Positions 24,575-33,572 of a stretch of 64,000 bases of DNA are shown one piece after another. Under the pieces are notes generated by a model. That model was given only the letters and a program-made list of their open reading frames with translations. It searched no databases and was not told where the DNA came from. Positions within the stretch are counted from its first letter, which is position 1, and each line of letters starts with the position of its first letter. A program made the position numbers and the translations under genes. Source of the DNA: G965233625 sp965233625 (lineage in GTDB: Bacteria; Planctomycetota; Planctomycetia; Pirellulales; Pirellulaceae); contig OZ247499.1 of assembly GCA_965233625.1 (NCBI GenBank), positions 4,402,001 through 4,466,000 on the forward strand, in the 5' to 3' direction.

Positions 24575-25687
24575 ATGGCAACTGCTGGTATTTTAGACCT
24601 TCCGCTATTGACGGCGCCGGTGCCCGGCGACAGTGAAGTTGGCAGCGACATGCGTGAAGACGCATCGCCCACTTCGTTGTATTACACCGTCAAGGCGCTG
24701 CGGTCGCGGGCACGGGCGGCGGAACGTCATCTGATGATGAATGGCGACGACGGCGCCGATCCGCCCGAGTGGAAGCCTGTGCTCAAGCAGGCGCCGGAGC
24801 TGCTGATCAAGCAGTCGAAAGACCTGGAAATAGTCGTCTACCTGATCGAAGCCCTGACCCGGTTGCACGGATTCCGCGGATTGCGCGACGGCTTTGAACT
24901 GGCCCGGCAGCTTATTGAAAACTACGGCGACGAACTGTTCCCGCTGCCCGATGAAGATGGCATCGCCACCCGGCTGGCGCCACTGACGGGCCTCAACGGC
25001 GAAGATGCCGAGGGCACGCTGATCCGCCCTATCGCCTGCATCCCGCTGACCGATGGCAACGAAGGTCAGTACAGCGCGGCCGACTACGAGCAGGCTGTGG
25101 ATATGCAGCGCAGCGATTCGGCAGTCCGCCAGCGGCGGATGGATCTGGGCGCCGTCTCGATGGAGATGTTCCAGCAATCCGTCGCCGAAACGCCGGCCCC
25201 GTTCTTCGCAGAACTACATAACGAGATGGTCGAATGTCAGGAAGCGTTCACCGCCCTGACCGCCACACTCGACGAGAAATACGGCGACGATTCGCCACCC
25301 TCTTCCGCCATCCGCAACCAGCTTGATACCTGCCTGCGGCATCTGCGTAGCTTCGCCAAAGACAAACTACCCAGCGAAGAAGCCGAAGCAACGGGCGAAG
25401 AAAACGAAACAGAAGCAAGTGACGAAAACGTGTCACCCGTAGCCGCCGCTCCGGCGCGCAAAGCGGAACTGGAAACACGCGAAGACGCCTTCCGCGCATT
25501 GCACCGCGTGGCAGACTTTTTCCGCCGCACCGAACCACATTCGCCCCTGCCCTACGCCTTGGATCGCGTAGTCCGCTGGGGGCGCACGCCCTTGCCAGAG
25601 CTGATGAAAGAACTCATCCGCGACGACAGCGGCGTCCAGCACATGTTCCACCTGACCGGTATCGACGATGGCAGCGCCGGAGAGTAG
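24575..25687 (+). CDS. tssA: Type VI secretion protein TssA (ImpA N-terminal domain)
   Basis: A 370-residue protein. The N-terminal ImpA_N domain spans about residues 20-170: EWKPVLKQAPELLIKQSKDLEIVVYL, followed by EALTRLHGFRGLRDGFELA and YGDELFPLPDEDG. These are the characteristic helices of TssA, the protein that caps or primes sheath assembly at the baseplate. The C-terminal half is a charged helical region without a recognisable VasJ-type domain, so it resembles the shorter TssA classes. ATG at 24575 (MATAGILDLPLL) is preferred over the TTG at 24563. It is the first gene of the run tssA-tssB-tssC. Confidence 0.9.
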   Translation: MATAGILDLPLLTAPVPGDSEVGSDMREDASPTSLYYTVKALRSRARAAERHLMMNGDDGADPPEWKPVLKQAPELLIKQSKDLEIVVYLIEALTRLHGFRGLRDGFELARQLIENYGDELFPLPDEDGIATRLAPLTGLNGEDAEGTLIRPIACIPLTDGNEGQYSAADYEQAVDMQRSDSAVRQRRMDLGAVSMEMFQQSVAETPAPFFAELHNEMVECQEAFTALTATLDEKYGDDSPPSSAIRNQLDTCLRHLRSFAKDKLPSEEAEATGEENETEASDENVSPVAAAPARKAELETREDAFRALHRVADFFRRTEPHSPLPYALDRVVRWGRTPLPELMKELIRDDSGVQHMFHLTGIDDGSAGE

Positions 25688-25792
25688 CTGCCAGAGACGC
25701 CGCCGGGCGGAGCCTGATTCCCCCTGAGTTTTTGAAAACACCCGCACTAACGCGCGGTTTGATTTTGATGTTACCCCTTTGGAGAAAATCTT

Positions 25793-26305
25793 ATGGCTAG
25801 TGTTCACGGAAAACTGAGCCGCGTGCGCAAGCCGCGCGTTCACATCAGTTACGAAGTGGAAACGGGCGGCGCAATGGTGCAGAAAGAACTGCCCTTTGTA
25901 GCAGGCGTTCTGGGCGATTTCTCGGGCGATTCGACCCAGCCTCTGAAGCCGTTGAAAGATCGCAAGTTTGTGCAGATCGACCGCGATAATTTCAACGACG
26001 TCATGGGCCGGATGACACCCGGTCTGGAAATGAAAGTCGAAAACACCCTGGCCGGCGACGGCAGCGAAATGGGCGTGCAGCTGGCTTTCGAATCGATGGA
26101 AGACTTTGAACCGGGCGCCGTCGCCCGTCAGGTCGAACCACTCCGCAAACTGCTGGAAACGCGTGACAAACTGCGTGACCTGCTGACCAAGATCGATCGC
26201 AGCGACGATCTGGAAGCTGTACTCGAACGCGTGCTGCAGAATACCGAAGAACTAACAGAACTGTCTTCGCAGCTCAGCAGCGATGACGGAAAGGACGGTG
26301 AATAA
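25793..26305 (+). CDS. tssB: Type VI secretion contractile sheath small subunit TssB/VipA
   Basis: A 170-residue protein with a GGAGAA ribosome binding site 8 nt upstream of ATG 25793. Family motifs are RVHISYEVETGG near the N-terminus, then LPFVAGVLGDFSGD and KFVQIDRDNFNDVMGRMTP. The C-terminus has the helix LLTKIDRSDDLEAVLERVL, which interlocks with TssC and, in VipA, is the region recognised during disassembly. The product pairs with TssC to form the contractile sheath. It is separated from tssC by 1 nt. Confidence 0.96.
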   Translation: MASVHGKLSRVRKPRVHISYEVETGGAMVQKELPFVAGVLGDFSGDSTQPLKPLKDRKFVQIDRDNFNDVMGRMTPGLEMKVENTLAGDGSEMGVQLAFESMEDFEPGAVARQVEPLRKLLETRDKLRDLLTKIDRSDDLEAVLERVLQNTEELTELSSQLSSDDGKDGE

Positions 26306-26306
26306 G

Positions 26307-27797
<1,491 letters not shown>

Positions 27798-27841
27798 ACA
27801 CGCGGTCATAGGCCTGACCATGTCAGGTTGAAAAACTCCAG

Positions 27842-27879
27842 ACAATGGCCGCCGGCAATCCGTCGCGGCCATTGTTTTT
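27842..27879 (+). terminator. Rho-independent terminator after tssC
   Basis: A perfect 11-bp stem (ACAATGGCCGC / GCGGCCATTGT, 27842-27852 and 27865-27875) with a 12-nt loop, followed by a run of T (27875-27879). This is the clearest intrinsic terminator in the window. It separates tssA-B-C from the rest of the T6SS genes. Confidence 0.85.
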
Positions 27880-27930
27880 GGAACAGGTACATGTAACCTC
27901 TCACGCTTCGTGGGAGCAGTTCAAGAAGCA

Positions 27931-28056
27931 GACACCAACCCGAAGCGCAAGCGAGGGACGCCGGACATTGTTGCGAATCGCACGTCCGGGCAACTTTCGA
28001 TTCCAGGATGTACGACGAAAACACCTGGTCTGCGCACCTTAGTCAAACGCCCCTCG
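27931..28056. repeat. REP pair, CCCGAAGCGCAAGCG family, left part (split by IS)
   Basis: A unit at 27931-27960 is identical to 14956-14984 over its core (ACACCAACCCGAAGCGCAAG, CGAGGGACG). The inverted partner begins ACGCCCCTCG at 28047-28056 and is then interrupted by the insertion sequence. It resumes at 29507 as GCTCGCGCTTCGGGTTGATG. Confidence 0.8.
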
Positions 28057-28066
28057 AAACTATGAA

Positions 28067-28131
28067 GGAAGCCTCCGTCGGTCTTAAAGTGGAAGTTAGC
28101 AGATTCTTTCACTTGACCTTGGGAGGCTTCC
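28067..28131 (+). promoter_or_regulatory. Leader hairpin sequestering the transposase ribosome binding site
   Basis: GGAAGCCTCC (28067-28076) is perfectly complementary to GGAGGCTTCC (28122-28131). Nested inside, AAGTGGAAG pairs with CTTTCACTT with one G-U wobble. The 3' arm contains GGAGG, which lies 8 nt before the transposase ATG at 28135, so folding would hide the ribosome binding site. Repression of transposase translation is an inference. Confidence 0.7.
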
Positions 28132-28134
28132 AGG

Positions 28135-29148
28135 ATGTTTTACGTTGGATTAGATGTTCATGCAAAGTTTGTAGCGGTATGTGTGCTCGACGATCAAGGG
28201 AAAAAGCAGCGGGAAGTGAAGCTGGGGCCGGTGACGGAACTGCTGCATTTCCTGAAGTCGCTCGACCAGCCGTTTCATGTGGCTTACGAAGCCAGCTGCG
28301 GTTATGGCGAGTATTTCAACCTGCTGTCTCCGCTGGCCGAATCGGTCACGGTGGCGCACCCGGCGCAGTTGCACGCGATCTTCAAATCCAGCAGGAAGAA
28401 CGACCGCAACGACGCCCACATGCTGGCCCGGCTGCTGCTGGTGGAAATGCTTCCGCGGGTGCATGTACCCAGCAACGAAGTGCGGGCCTGGCGGGAGATG
28501 ATCGTGTTCCGCACCCGCACGGTCGAAAAACGCACCCGGGCCAAGAATGGTCTGCGTGCACTGTTGCGGACGCTGCTGATCCAGGCGCCGAAAAGTCTGT
28601 GGACGCGCAAAGGCGTCGCCTGGCTGAAAGCCCTCGAGTTCGCCAGTCCGATGCACGCGATCAAACGCGACTTACTCTTACAGGAGATCGACGATCTGAA
28701 CCGTTCCATCCGGCGGATCGAAAAAGAGCTGGAAGCCTTCGCCAGCGGGAGTCCGGCTGTTGCGCTGCTGCGGACCATCCCCGGCGTTGGCATCCGCACG
28801 GCCGAAGCGGTGGCTGCGTTTATCGACGATCCGCAGCGGTTCGGCAACGCGAAGCAGATTGGTGCGTACTTCGGCCTGGTGCCCCGGCAGGATCAATCGG
28901 GTTCGACCAACCGGCTGGGACACATCACCCGCGAAGGGCCCAGCGTGGTCCGCAAAATGCTGGTCGAAGCGGTGTGGCAGGCCGTGCGTCGTTCGCCCAC
29001 GGTCGCCGCCTACCGCCAGCGTATCCGCCGCGACGACGCGGCGCGGGGCAAGATCGCCACGGTCGCCACGGCGCACTATCTGTGCCGCGTGATGTGGGCG
29101 ATGCTCAAGAACCAGACCGTCTGGCAGGAGAGTGGACTCGCCGCCTAA
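28135..29148 (+). CDS. IS110 family (IS1111-like) transposase
   Basis: A 337-residue transposase that looks intact. The N-terminal RuvC-like DEDD domain begins MFYVGLDVHAKFVAVCVLDD (first Asp), continues through YEASCGYGEYF (Glu) and ends with RKNDRNDAHMLARLL (Asp pair). The C-terminal Transposase_20 (Tnp2) domain carries LLRTIPGVGIRTAEAVAAF, then GLVPRQDQSGSTNRLGHITREGPS with the catalytic serine of the family. A coiled coil at about residues 180-205 joins the two. Such enzymes use an RNA made from a non-coding end of the element to choose target and donor. The gene is inside the T6SS cluster. Confidence 0.95.
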   Translation: MFYVGLDVHAKFVAVCVLDDQGKKQREVKLGPVTELLHFLKSLDQPFHVAYEASCGYGEYFNLLSPLAESVTVAHPAQLHAIFKSSRKNDRNDAHMLARLLLVEMLPRVHVPSNEVRAWREMIVFRTRTVEKRTRAKNGLRALLRTLLIQAPKSLWTRKGVAWLKALEFASPMHAIKRDLLLQEIDDLNRSIRRIEKELEAFASGSPAVALLRTIPGVGIRTAEAVAAFIDDPQRFGNAKQIGAYFGLVPRQDQSGSTNRLGHITREGPSVVRKMLVEAVWQAVRRSPTVAAYRQRIRRDDAARGKIATVATAHYLCRVMWAMLKNQTVWQESGLAA

Positions 29149-29485
29149 GCTCGCTCCGGCCTCACCCGCAAAGACCCGGGCGGCGTCTTCTCTGGAGACC
29201 TGTCGCACTCGCAGCCGTTGTGAGCGAGCGACGACCGGCTCCGGCGAAGACCCGCCCTACCCGTTCACTTAAAAACTTCGACAACTAGCACGTAAGTGCA
29301 GCGTAACCAGTAGAATCAACCACTTCCTTCAAGGCTGAAAGCGGAATAAGTCGCACCCTGAAGCGCGAGCTGGCGCCACGACGCCGACCCTCGAATAGGG
29401 GCGACCGAAATATGTTTTATGGCGCGCCGTAAACGGATGACGCCGGATGGACGCTTGGATTCCGCAATCAACCGCTTTCTGACTT
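29149..29485 (+). ncRNA. Candidate bridge/seekRNA region of the IS element
   Basis: The long 3' non-coding end of the element, where IS1111-group members encode their guide RNA. It holds GAAGCGCGAGC (29360-29370), an exact 11-nt complement of the right target flank (29507-29517, GCTCGCGCTTC). It also holds CCCTCGAA (29388-29395), equal to the left junction CCCTCGAA at 28052-28058 plus one more A. The location and the matches fit a guide RNA. The alternative is an old REP fragment. RNA boundaries are not defined by the sequence. Confidence 0.5.
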
Positions 29486-29506
29486 GACGGAGGATTCCTC
29501 ATGGAC

Positions 29507-29530
29507 GCTCGCGCTTCGGGTTGATGTGTC
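29507..29530. repeat. REP arm, right part after the IS insertion
   Basis: GCTCGCGCTTCGGGTTGATG followed by TGTC continues the inverted REP unit broken at 28056. It lies 34 nt upstream of the second tssC-like gene. Confidence 0.75.
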
Positions 29531-29563
29531 AGCACTTCGGCATATGCCGGCAGAGAACCCACC

Positions 29564-31114
29564 ATGCAACAGCACGAAACCATTACGCAGTACGCGTCGC
29601 CCACGGAGAAGTGTGCCGGTCTGCTCGATGCTGTTCTCTTTCAGCAGCCAGCTGCTAAACCAGCGGACGACACTCCGCAGCCATCGTTGCTGGAAGCTTT
29701 CCTCGAAACAGAATCCGCCGCAGACGCCCTGCGGTTCTATGTAAAACACGCCGGCGGCAAACAGCCGGCCACGCTCGCGCAACTTGCTCGCCGCCTGAAT
29801 CGCGACATTGCGAAGATCGACGGCATCGTTTCCCGTCAGGTGACCGCCATCCTGCATCACCCGCGGCTGCAGAAGCTGGAAGCCAGTTGGCGCGGCTTGC
29901 GTTATCTGACGCAGCAGTTTGACCGCGACGATAATATCAAAGTCCGCATGCTGGACGTCAGCTGGAAAGCGCTGGTCCGCGATCTGGACCGTTGCATTGA
30001 ATTCGATCAGTCGCAACTATTCCGCAAAATCTACTCGGCTGAATTTGACACTCCCGGCGGCGAGCCGTTCAGCGTCCTGCTGGGCGACTACGAGATTCAT
30101 TCCCGCCCGTCCGCCACGCACAAGACAGACGACTTGGCGGCGCTGCAAACCATTTCGCAGGTATCCGCCGCCGCGTTCGCGCCGTTCATCGCCGCGGCGC
30201 ATCCGTCGATGTTCGGCCTGGAATCGTTTGATGACTTGCAGCGGCCGATGAACTTTGCCGAGATCTTCCGCCAGCCCGATCATCTCCGTTGGCGGAGCCT
30301 GCGGGAGCGCGAAGACAGCCGCTTCCTGGGCCTCACGCTGCCACGCGTATTGATGCGGCTGCCCTATGAAAACAACGGTCAGCGGGCCGATGGTTTTCCG
30401 TTTGCTGAAACACCAGAAGCCGCCAGCGGCGAAGGCTACCTGTGGGGCAACGCATGCTATGCACTGGGCGGTGTGATGCTGCGTGCATTCGCACAGACGC
30501 GCTGGCCTGCCGACATCCGCGGCGTGCAGCCAGGTGTCGAAGGCGGCGGTCTGGTGACGGGTCTGCCGTCGCATTCGTTTGGCGTCGACACTGAAGGCGT
30601 GGCGCACAAGTGTTCCACCAGCGTGATGATTTCCGACACGCTTGATGAACAGCTTGCGGCGCTGGGCTTCATTCCGATGTGCCACGTGAAAGACACGCCG
30701 TGGGCCGCGTTCTACTCGAATGCTTCCATCCAGCAGCCACGCAAATACGACGACAACGAAGCCACGGCCAACGCCCGGCTTTCGTCCATGCTGCAATACA
30801 TGCTGTGTGTCGCACGCATGGCGCACTACATCAAAGTCATCGGACGCGAGAAGGTCGGTTCGTTCGCCGAACCAAGCGACTGCGAATCGTTCCTCAACGA
30901 ATGGCTGCAACGCTACACCGCGCAGGATGACGAAGCCACGCAAGAGATGAAAGCTCAATACCCGTTACGAGAAGCCTGGGCGCAGGTCCGCGAACACCCC
31001 GCCCAACCAGGCAGCTTCTACTGCGTCGTCTACCTCCGCCCGCACTACCAGTTCGACGGACTGACGGCCGGCGTGAAACTCGCCACAGAACTCACACCAC
31101 CATCGGGCTATTAA
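29564..31114 (+). CDS. Second TssC-like sheath protein (ImpD/TssC2 type)
   Basis: A 516-residue paralogue of TssC. It shares the core order KLEASWRGLRYLTQQFD, FRKIYSAEFDTPGGEPFSV, LLGDYEIHSRPSATH and the final VVYLRPHYQFDGLTAGVKL strand, but is clearly diverged. It has an N-terminal extension of about 60 residues (TQYASPTEKCAGLLDAVLF). A second TssC copy is known from some T6SS clusters (ImpC/ImpD pairs in alphaproteobacteria), where its role is unclear. It may form specialised sheath ends or a variant sheath, but this is inference. It lies downstream of the tssC terminator and the insertion sequence, so it needs its own promoter. Confidence 0.9.
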   Translation: MQQHETITQYASPTEKCAGLLDAVLFQQPAAKPADDTPQPSLLEAFLETESAADALRFYVKHAGGKQPATLAQLARRLNRDIAKIDGIVSRQVTAILHHPRLQKLEASWRGLRYLTQQFDRDDNIKVRMLDVSWKALVRDLDRCIEFDQSQLFRKIYSAEFDTPGGEPFSVLLGDYEIHSRPSATHKTDDLAALQTISQVSAAAFAPFIAAAHPSMFGLESFDDLQRPMNFAEIFRQPDHLRWRSLREREDSRFLGLTLPRVLMRLPYENNGQRADGFPFAETPEAASGEGYLWGNACYALGGVMLRAFAQTRWPADIRGVQPGVEGGGLVTGLPSHSFGVDTEGVAHKCSTSVMISDTLDEQLAALGFIPMCHVKDTPWAAFYSNASIQQPRKYDDNEATANARLSSMLQYMLCVARMAHYIKVIGREKVGSFAEPSDCESFLNEWLQRYTAQDDEATQEMKAQYPLREAWAQVREHPAQPGSFYCVVYLRPHYQFDGLTAGVKLATELTPPSGY

Positions 31115-31116
31115 GT

Positions 31117-31247
31117 CCCCTCGCCCCTCCGGGGAGAGGGTTAGGGTGAGGGGGCACCGCCTGCTTCCTCCAGCCAGAACAACAGACCATGAAAACCACC
31201 CCCTCACACCAGCCCTCTCCCCTAAATGCCCTAAGGGGGCGAGGGAG
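31117..31247. repeat. Inverted REP pair between tssC2 and tssE
   Basis: The left unit at 31117-31155 contains CCTCGCCCCTCCGGGGAGAG and GGTTAGGGTGAGGGG. The right unit at 31196-31247 is its inverted relative (CCCCCTCACACCAGCCCTCT ... GGGGGCGAGGG), with a short insertion. The pair fills almost the whole 143-nt gap and could form a stable mRNA hairpin between cotranscribed T6SS genes. A single unit of the same family is at 5401-5439. Confidence 0.8.
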
Positions 31248-31257
31248 CTAACCGACC

Positions 31258-31734
31258 ATGAGCAGCCATCCACTCCTTTCGCCCGTGCTCGACCGTTTGA
31301 TCGATGAAGATCCAGCGGTCACGCGTGAGCCCTCGAAGTCGCGCAGCGAAGTGCTGGCCGATATGCGGCGCTCCGTGCGCCGCGATCTTGAGCATCTGCT
31401 GAACACGCGGCGGCGACCGTTGCTGCCGGTTGAAGGGCTAGAAGAGATTGAAGACTCGGTCGTCCGCTATGGGCTGCCTGACATTGCCGCGCAGAACCTC
31501 GGTTCAGCGCATGGCCGCGCGGCGCTGGTGCGGGAGCTGGAACAGACGATCCGCAAATTCGAGCCGCGGTTGCGACGCGTAAAAGTCAGTATTGTCGATA
31601 ACGCCGCGCATCTGGACCGAACCTTGCGGTTCCGCATCAACGCGTTGCTTCGCGCGCATCCGGCGCCGGAGCCTGTTGTCTTCGACTCTGCCTACGAACC
31701 GGATTCTGGCGCCTTTGAAGTAAAAGGAGGCTGA
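31258..31734 (+). CDS. tssE: Type VI secretion baseplate protein TssE (gp25-like)
   Basis: A 158-residue gp25/lysozyme-like baseplate wedge protein. Features are SVLDR-type N-terminus (LLSPVLDRLIDEDP), RRDLEHLLNTRRRPLL (the conserved arginine-rich helix) and YGLPDIAAQNLGS. The beta core RLRRVKVSIVDN, then LRFRINALLR, completes the fold. TssE joins sheath and baseplate. tssF starts 2 nt after the stop. Confidence 0.94.
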   Translation: MSSHPLLSPVLDRLIDEDPAVTREPSKSRSEVLADMRRSVRRDLEHLLNTRRRPLLPVEGLEEIEDSVVRYGLPDIAAQNLGSAHGRAALVRELEQTIRKFEPRLRRVKVSIVDNAAHLDRTLRFRINALLRAHPAPEPVVFDSAYEPDSGAFEVKGG

Positions 31735-31736
31735 GT

Positions 31737-33572
31737 ATGAACGCCGATATGCTGACCTACTACAACCGCGAACTCGCATTCTTCCGCCGCACGGCCGGGG
31801 AGTTCGCCGATGCAAATCCAAAAATCGCAGGCCGCCTGCGTCTCGGCGCCGAGCAGAGCGAAGACCCGTTTGTCGAGCGGATGATCGAAGCGTTCGCTTA
31901 TATGAACGCCCGCGTGCGCCGCAAGATAGACGATGAGTTCCCGGAAATCACCGACGCGATGCTAGGCGTGCTATATCCGCACTACCTGGCGCCGGTGCCA
32001 TCGATGGCCATCGCACAGTTCAACTTCGACCCCAGCCAGGCGGATCTCACCGGCGGCTACCTGTTGCCCAAAGGCACCGCCGTTGAAACCGAACCCGTCG
32101 ATGGCGAACCATGTCGCTTCCGCACCTGCTACGACGTGAATCTATGGCCGGTCGGCGTCACGCAAGCAGAATTCAAAGGCCGCCCGTACTCGGCGCCGGC
32201 AACACGTCATTCGACCAGCGCTGAGGCCGTGGTGCGCATTCAACTGCGGTGCCTCTCCGAAGAAATACCGTTTGGCTCGTTACAGGCCGCAAGCTATCGC
32301 TTCTACCTGCACGGCCTGCCGCAGCACATGAACCTGCTGTACGAGATGCTGTTCAATAACGTCATCGACATCGCCATCGCGCGGCATGCCGATGATCCGC
32401 ATCCGGTGATGCTCAACCCGCAGCTTTCGCAGGTTGGCTTCGACCGCGACGAAGGCATGCTGCCGTACCCTGCCCGCGCGCCGCTGAGTTACCGGCTGCT
32501 GTCCGAGTTCTTCTCGTTCCCGGAGAAGTTCCTGTTCTTTGATGTCGGCGGCATCCAGCCCAGCTTGCTGCAGGAGTTCGGGCCGGAAGCGGAAATATAT
32601 ATCTATCTCAACCGCAGCAATCACGATCTGGAACAGAACATTACGACGGGCACCTTCCGCATGGGATGCGCCCCCGTGGTGAACCTGTTCAAACAAAGAT
32701 GCGAACCGATCCAGCTTTCGCACACCGAGCCGGAATACCGCATCGCACCCGACGCGCGGCGACCGCAGGCCGTTGAGGTTTACTCCATCGACTGCGTCAC
32801 CGCTTCATCTAGCGACGGCTATGAAGAGGAATACGAGCCGTTCTACAGCGTCAAGCACGCGCAGCGTGGCGCCGACCGCACCACTTTTTATCAGGCAATG
32901 CGACGCGATGCGGTGGCTTCGGCCTTGGAGCCGGATTACGGCACTGACATGTATCTGTCATTGGTGGATCTTGATTTCAAACCTTCGATTGAGGGCGGCT
33001 GGTTCGTGGATGTTGAATCTACCTGCTTGAACCGCGACCTGCCCAACCGGCTGCCGTTTGGCGGCGGCCAACCGTGGTTGCAACTGACGGATGGCGACGG
33101 TCCCGTGCACAGCATCGCCTGCCTGACGCCGCCGACGGCCACACTCCGCCCCTCGCGGCGCCGTAGTGCTGCGTGGAAGCTGATTTCGCATCTGTCTCTG
33201 GGGCACCTTTCCATTTCCGGTGGTGACGACGGCGCCACTTCGCTGCAAGAGATTCTGAAGCTGTATGACATTCAGGATTCCGCCGAAACACGCGCGATGA
33301 TTGAAGGCGTGCTGAATGTCAGCAGCCGCCGCGTGGCGGGACGGTTGCCCGGCGCCCTGGGAGGCATCTGCCGCGGCGTTGAAGTCTCGCTGGAGCTGGA
33401 CCCGCGACGGTTTTCTGAGAATGAAGCGTTCATCTTCGCATCGGTGCTCGAACGGTTCTTTGCGTTGCAGTGTTCCATTAACTCGTTCACCCAACTGGTG
33501 GTCACGCTGCAAGGGCGGGAAGAGCCGCTGAAGCGATGGGCGCCGCGGGCCGGGGATAAGGTGCTGCTGTGA
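31737..33572 (+). CDS. tssF: Type VI secretion baseplate protein TssF (ImpG/VasA)
   Basis: A 611-residue protein beginning LTYYNRELAFFRRTAGEFA, then YPKIA-like NPKIAGRLRLGAEQSEDPFVERMIEAFA, both hallmarks of TssF. The adjoining FPEITDAMLGVLYPHYLAPVPSMAI confirms it. The C-terminus (LSLGHLSISGGDDGATSLQEILKLYD, GGICRGVEVSLELDP) also matches the family. TssF forms the baseplate wedge with TssG, TssE and TssK. The gene overlaps tssG by 4 nt, which suggests translational coupling. Confidence 0.97.
   Translation: MNADMLTYYNRELAFFRRTAGEFADANPKIAGRLRLGAEQSEDPFVERMIEAFAYMNARVRRKIDDEFPEITDAMLGVLYPHYLAPVPSMAIAQFNFDPSQADLTGGYLLPKGTAVETEPVDGEPCRFRTCYDVNLWPVGVTQAEFKGRPYSAPATRHSTSAEAVVRIQLRCLSEEIPFGSLQAASYRFYLHGLPQHMNLLYEMLFNNVIDIAIARHADDPHPVMLNPQLSQVGFDRDEGMLPYPARAPLSYRLLSEFFSFPEKFLFFDVGGIQPSLLQEFGPEAEIYIYLNRSNHDLEQNITTGTFRMGCAPVVNLFKQRCEPIQLSHTEPEYRIAPDARRPQAVEVYSIDCVTASSSDGYEEEYEPFYSVKHAQRGADRTTFYQAMRRDAVASALEPDYGTDMYLSLVDLDFKPSIEGGWFVDVESTCLNRDLPNRLPFGGGQPWLQLTDGDGPVHSIACLTPPTATLRPSRRRSAAWKLISHLSLGHLSISGGDDGATSLQEILKLYDIQDSAETRAMIEGVLNVSSRRVAGRLPGALGGICRGVEVSLELDPRRFSENEAFIFASVLERFFALQCSINSFTQLVVTLQGREEPLKRWAPRAGDKVLL

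Larger units (their letters stand above)
28057..29505 (+). mobile_element. IS110 family element, IS1111-like, inserted in a REP
   Basis: The element has a DEDD transposase gene (28135-29148) and near-terminal inverted repeats. These are CTATGAAGGAAGCCTCCGTC at 28060-28079 and, at the right, GACGGAGGATTCCTCATGG (29486-29504), which is its reverse complement apart from one gap and two mismatches. Subterminal inverted repeats and a long 3' non-coding end (about 335 nt) are features of the IS1111 group of IS110. The flanks rejoin into one REP arm (ACGCCCCTCG + GCTCGCGCTTC), so the insertion boundaries are set to within a few bases. IS110 elements make no clear target duplication, and none is seen. 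Confidence 0.88.

Noticed and set aside
28008..29288. A 426-codon plus-strand open frame overlapping the IS transposase
   Set aside because: It is a different frame of the transposase gene in high-GC DNA, with an arginine-rich, low-complexity product and no family signature. The DEDD transposase in 28135-29148 explains the region.
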